This document shows, piece after piece, positions 6,803 to 9,010 of a DNA stretch of 9,010 bases (its first letter is position 1; each line of letters starts with the position of its first letter). The DNA comes from JBECKR01 sp040235415 (lineage in GTDB: Bacteria > Acidobacteriota > Polarisedimenticolia > Polarisedimenticolales > Polarisedimenticolaceae): positions 1-9,010 of the forward strand of contig JBECKR010000223.1 of assembly GCA_040235415.1 (NCBI GenBank). The letters run 5' to 3'. The notes under the pieces were generated by a model. The model was not told where the DNA came from. It ran no database searches and saw nothing but the letters and a program-made list of their open reading frames with translations. The position numbers and the translations under genes are program-made.

Positions 6803-9004
6803 GACGCGAGGGGCCCGGCGCTCGGGAGGGGCGACGCCGACCCCGGTGCCCGCCCCGCGCTCGCGCGCGGCCGCGCCGAGCACCGCGCCGAGCCTCGGGT
6901 CGGACCCCAGCGACTCGAGATCGACCGCGAGCTTGCGGCGCCAGTTCGGGTGCTCGTCGATCGTGCCCGGGAGGTTGACCTGGTCGAGCTGCCCCAGGAC
7001 GTCCTCGAGCTGCACCGCGAGCAGCTTCGACGGCGTGCGCGCGAGGTAGCGGTAGACCGCCTCGGTGAGCTCCGGAGTCATCTCCTCGGGGAACGTCCCG
7101 AGATCGACGCGGAGGCCCTCGGGGAGGAGCCCCGCGCGCTCGAGCGCCACGATCAGGCGGGCGCGATCGTCCGCGCGCGCCACCACGGCGGCGCGCCGCG
7201 CCTCCGGGTCCGGGTACAGGCCGAGGCGCTCGCGGACGCCGAGGTCGTGGCCGCGCCACCATCCCGAGAGCGTCGGGAGATCGTGCGTCCCGGACGACGC
7301 GACCGCGAGCGCCGGGTACGCCTCCGGAGGCGCGAACCGCCCGTCGCCGGTCTTCTCGAAGTACAGCAGGCGGTACGACAGCACGCCCGCGGCCTCGAGC
7401 GCCTGCCGCAGCGACGGGGGCACCGTCCCGAGGTCCTCCCCGACGACGACGGTGCGGTTGCGGTGGCTCTCCAGGATCACGACCGCGAGCAGGTCGTCGA
7501 ACGGATAGCGGACGTACGCGCCGTCGCGCGCCGAGCGGCCGCTCGGGACCCAGAACCCCCGCATGAGACCCAGCACGTGGTCGATGCGCACGGCGCCGGC
7601 GTGGCGCATGTTCGCGCGCAGGATCTCGACGAACGGGGCGTATTCCGCCTCCCGCAGGCGCTCCGGATGGAGCGGCGGGAGGCCCCAGACCTGGCCCTCG
7701 GCGTTGAACTCGTCCGGAGGCGCGCCGAGCGAGGCGTCGTGCACGAACGCATCCCCGTGACGCCACGCCTCGGCGCCGTCGCCCGCGACGCCGACCGCGA
7801 GGTCGAGGTACAGGCCGACCGCGAGGCCGAGCGAGAGGCAGCGCGCGCCGACCGCGCCGAGCTGGAGGTCGCACTGCCACTGCAGCCACTCCTCGCGCTC
7901 GACGCGCTCGAGGTTCTCGGCGACGAAGCGCTCGACCTCGGGCGACCGCGCGTCGCGGTACTCCGGCGGCCACGCCTCGGACCCGAACCGCTCGGCGAGC
8001 GCCTCGAAGGTCGCGTGCTCCCGCAGAGCGCGGCCGCGTTCGCGCCGGAAGTCGCGGAACGCCGCGGCGCGGTCGTCCCCGCGCGCGAGGTGACGCTCGC
8101 AGAAGTGCCGCCAAAGCCGATCGAGCACCGCGAGCTTGGACTCCGCGACCCCGGCGTAGTCGACGAGATCCCCGCGGCGGAGCGCGAGCAGGCGCGCCTG
8201 GAACTCGGGATTCGAGACCTCCGCGCGGGCCTCGGCGCACTCCCCGAACTCCGCGATCGCCTCGACGTCGAGGTACAGGACGTTCCACGCCGATCGGCTC
8301 GAGGGGCGGTACGGGGCGGCGAGCCGCGGGCGCCCCCGGTGGAGCGCGTGCAGCGGGTTGACGCCGACCAGGCCGGCGCCGTGATCGGCGGCCACGCCGA
8401 CCAGCCCCTCGAGGTCGGTGAAGTCGCCGATCCCCCAGTTCCGGGTCGATCGCAGAGCGTAGAGCTGCGCCACGGGGCCGAACGCACGGCGGTCCCCGCT
8501 CAGCCCCTCGGGGCGGTAGGCCGCCGCCTGCGCGACGACGAGCGCGGCGGAGGTCTGTTCCTCGTCGCCGTCGATCCGGAGCGTGATGCGGTGATACCCG
8601 GGCGGAGGGCGCTCCCCGATCGCGACCTCGATCGCGCCGCGATCCCCCGGCGCCGACTCCCCGAGGTCAGCCACCCCCTCGCGCACGCCGCCGTCCTCGA
8701 GCTCGAGCCGCCATTCGATACGGCGGCCGGGCCGCGGGTCCGGCACCCGGAGGTGGAGCCGGATCGCGTCGAACGGCTCGCGCGACGTGACGACGGGCGG
8801 AAGCCGGCGGCTGCCGCGCGCGTCCTCCAGCCGCTCGAGGGTCTCGGCCGCCTCCTCGTCGGTCGCCGCGGGCAGCCCCATCGCCGCGAGGACCGCGCGG
8901 GCGGCGGCGGCACTCGCCCGGCGGGTCCGGCCGGTGACGTCGAGGTACTCACGCTCGATTCCGGCCGCCTCCGCCAAGCGCCACAGGGCCGGGCTCCCGC
9001 TCAC
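3965..9004 (-). CDS. Bifunctional 4-alpha-glucanotransferase / malto-oligosyltrehalose synthase (MalQ-TreY fusion)
   Basis: One uninterrupted 1679-aa cytoplasmic protein joins two enzymes of alpha-glucan metabolism. Residues 1-710 are an E. coli-type long amylomaltase (GH77). They start with an N-terminal helical/beta-sandwich part (1-160), then RNWGIGDF (188-195), VNPLHALHRGRPRLAAPYRP (215-234) and GQVWGLPPLHP (437-447). The nucleophile is D475 in RIDHV, the acid/base E523 in GEDLG, and the third acid D575 in THDLPT. A linker rich in Ala, Gly, Pro and Arg (about 710-735) leads to TreY (GH13), about 945 aa and full length. TreY regions I-IV are DMVPNHM (818-824), GLRIDHPDGL with nucleophile D1068, WIVVEKIL with acid/base E1102, and THDSKRSEDVRARV with D1340; GVPDIYQGNE is at 1493-1502. 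MalQ would build longer malto-oligosaccharides and TreY would convert their reducing end to trehalose for TreZ to cleave. The GTG start at 9004 fits the family N-terminus but only six bases upstream are visible, so it is provisional. I recall similar bifunctional proteins being annotated in other genomes. Confidence 0.95.
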   Translation of the reverse strand: MSGSPALWRLAEAAGIEREYLDVTGRTRRASAAAARAVLAAMGLPAATDEEAAETLERLEDARGSRRLPPVVTSREPFDAIRLHLRVPDPRPGRRIEWRLELEDGGVREGVADLGESAPGDRGAIEVAIGERPPPGYHRITLRIDGDEEQTSAALVVAQAAAYRPEGLSGDRRAFGPVAQLYALRSTRNWGIGDFTDLEGLVGVAADHGAGLVGVNPLHALHRGRPRLAAPYRPSSRSAWNVLYLDVEAIAEFGECAEARAEVSNPEFQARLLALRRGDLVDYAGVAESKLAVLDRLWRHFCERHLARGDDRAAAFRDFRRERGRALREHATFEALAERFGSEAWPPEYRDARSPEVERFVAENLERVEREEWLQWQCDLQLGAVGARCLSLGLAVGLYLDLAVGVAGDGAEAWRHGDAFVHDASLGAPPDEFNAEGQVWGLPPLHPERLREAEYAPFVEILRANMRHAGAVRIDHVLGLMRGFWVPSGRSARDGAYVRYPFDDLLAVVILESHRNRTVVVGEDLGTVPPSLRQALEAAGVLSYRLLYFEKTGDGRFAPPEAYPALAVASSGTHDLPTLSGWWRGHDLGVRERLGLYPDPEARRAAVVARADDRARLIVALERAGLLPEGLRVDLGTFPEEMTPELTEAVYRYLARTPSKLLAVQLEDVLGQLDQVNLPGTIDEHPNWRRKLAVDLESLGSDPRLGAVLGAAARERGAGTGVGVAPPERRAPRVPRATYRVQLHRGFGFDDLTAIVPYLARLGVSHVYASPYLEARPGSPHGYDIVDHARFAPEIGSEEEFLRLVAALGEHGMGHVLDMVPNHMGVGSDNAWWLSVLEHGRASPYADFFDIDWSPLKDELRGKVLLPVLEDHFGAVLEQGLLRLELDRSSAALAIAYHEHRFPIDPATYPRVLGHDLARLEARLGPDDETLAEFQSLVSAFASLPPRDAADDDARRARLRDAGVLRARLLRLTGRSPEVDAFVRENVAFVAGRAGEPASFDALERLLEAQAYRLAFWRVAADEINYRRFFDVNDLAGLRQELPRVFAATHRFVLDHVRAGRIDGLRIDHPDGLRDPAAYYRALRWELGETAAGEDATWIVVEKILSGRERLPEDWPVHGTTGYEFSNLVSGLAVDPRSERALDRVYTRFLGRKVDFDEQVYASKQLVLESALASELTVLADMLDRISEADRATRDFTRERLRQALAEVIACFPVYRTYVTPRDLTDDDRLYVEHAVARAARAARAVDTSIFAFVRDVLLLRRARSAGLAEFVGKFQQTTGPVMAKGLEDTAFYRYNRLLALNDVGGDPKRFGTSVAAFHRANAERLESHPHAMLSTSTHDSKRSEDVRARVSAVSEVSRRWHEAVARWSNLNRRAKRTVDKRPAPSRNDEYALYQTLVGVCPGGDPDPEALAALRGRVTEATLKAVREAKVHSSWINPDAAYEDAVRAFVATLLDPGDGNRFLAEFRPFAAAAARLAELSGIARTLLKLASPGVPDIYQGNEVWSYSLVDPDNRRAVDFASLRETLDALERHVAVGDDDLPARVADLLRSAADGRVKLWVTWRALSLRKDKPALFREGAYVPLAATGTRADHVVAFARRREEDEAVVVVPRLAGSLVDVDAGGVPVGEDVWEDTAVALPEGTEGAVWRNVLTGERCEADGGRLAVGRVLRTFPAALLVR
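5270..5296. repeat. Three perfect tandem copies of the 9-mer CGCGCGCGC inside treY
   Basis: Three exact 9-bp copies encode Ala-Arg-Ala three times at residues 1237-1245 of the fusion, in a helical, poorly conserved part of TreY. It keeps the frame. Replication slippage expanding a small Ala/Arg helix is the simplest reading. Confidence 0.6.
6877..9004 (-). other. malQ: MalQ (4-alpha-glucanotransferase, GH77) domain of the fusion
   Basis: This is the N-terminal part, about residues 1-710, close in length to the 694-aa E. coli MalQ and sharing its N-terminal extension rather than the short plant or Thermus amylomaltase form. It transfers alpha-1,4-glucan segments between malto-oligosaccharides and releases glucose. 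The three GH77 acids are intact. Its conserved C-terminal block (VNLPGTIDEHPNWRRKL, 676-692) is complete before the linker, so the fusion has not truncated it. Confidence 0.92.
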
Positions 9005-9010
9005 GCGACC

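Noticed and set aside
6803..6876. Possible separate treY start in the linker between MalQ and TreY
   Set aside because: No stop codon separates the halves, the frame is continuous and no ribosome binding site stands out. An internal start cannot be excluded but nothing supports it.
3891..8288. A 1465-codon minus-strand frame inside the MalQ-TreY gene
   Set aside because: It is a frame-shifted shadow of the fusion gene, almost entirely Arg, Ala, Gly and Pro with no motifs. The other frame carries full homology and catalytic motifs from end to end.
1..9010. CRISPR arrays, tRNA or rRNA genes, insertion sequences, attachment sites, riboswitches
   Set aside because: Coding sequence fills nearly all of the window, the longest non-coding gap is about 80 bp, and none of these structures was recognised.

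Overview
This is a very GC-rich bacterial window. Its codons nearly always end in G or C, so long spurious reading frames run antisense to the real genes. It holds five genes and almost no non-coding DNA. The phylum cannot be fixed from the sequence. The very high GC, an E. coli-type long MalQ fused to TreY, and a small AraC-type regulator paired with a VOC protein would fit a soil-type lineage such as Acidobacteriota, Myxococcota or Rokubacteria, but this is a weak guess. No RNA gene, mobile element, CRISPR array or sign of recent transfer was seen.

Region 1 (1-2961, minus strand) is a glycerol-use operon. glpK (glycerol kinase) comes first. Its stop codon overlaps the start codon of glpD (FAD-dependent glycerol-3-phosphate dehydrogenase) in a TGATG junction. 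glpD runs off the left edge and lacks only its last few dozen codons. Together the two enzymes take glycerol to dihydroxyacetone phosphate and pass the electrons to the respiratory quinone pool. No glycerol facilitator (glpF) or glpR-type repressor lies in the window. glpK has a strong Shine-Dalgarno and a perfect TATAAT close upstream.

Region 2 (2962-3913) begins with a short divergent intergenic stretch carrying a triple GGCGCC array. Two plus-strand genes follow: a 137-aa AraC-family protein that is only a DNA-binding domain plus a tail, and a 127-aa VOC-superfamily (glyoxalase-fold) protein. They look like a regulator/VOC pair. The VOC protein lacks most of the classical metal ligands.

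Region 3 (3965-9004, minus strand) is one continuous 1679-aa frame. It fuses an E. coli-type 4-alpha-glucanotransferase (MalQ, GH77; about residues 1-710) to a malto-oligosyltrehalose synthase (TreY, GH13; about residues 735-1679), with both sets of catalytic residues present. The MalQ half can rearrange short malto-oligosaccharides into longer ones. The TreY half then turns the reducing end into a trehalose unit, which TreZ (not in the window) would release. The likely GTG start overlaps a TGA in another frame, which suggests an upstream, translationally coupled gene just beyond the right edge.

The standout items are the MalQ-TreY fusion and the regulator/VOC pair. I see no convincing sign of a wholly new system.
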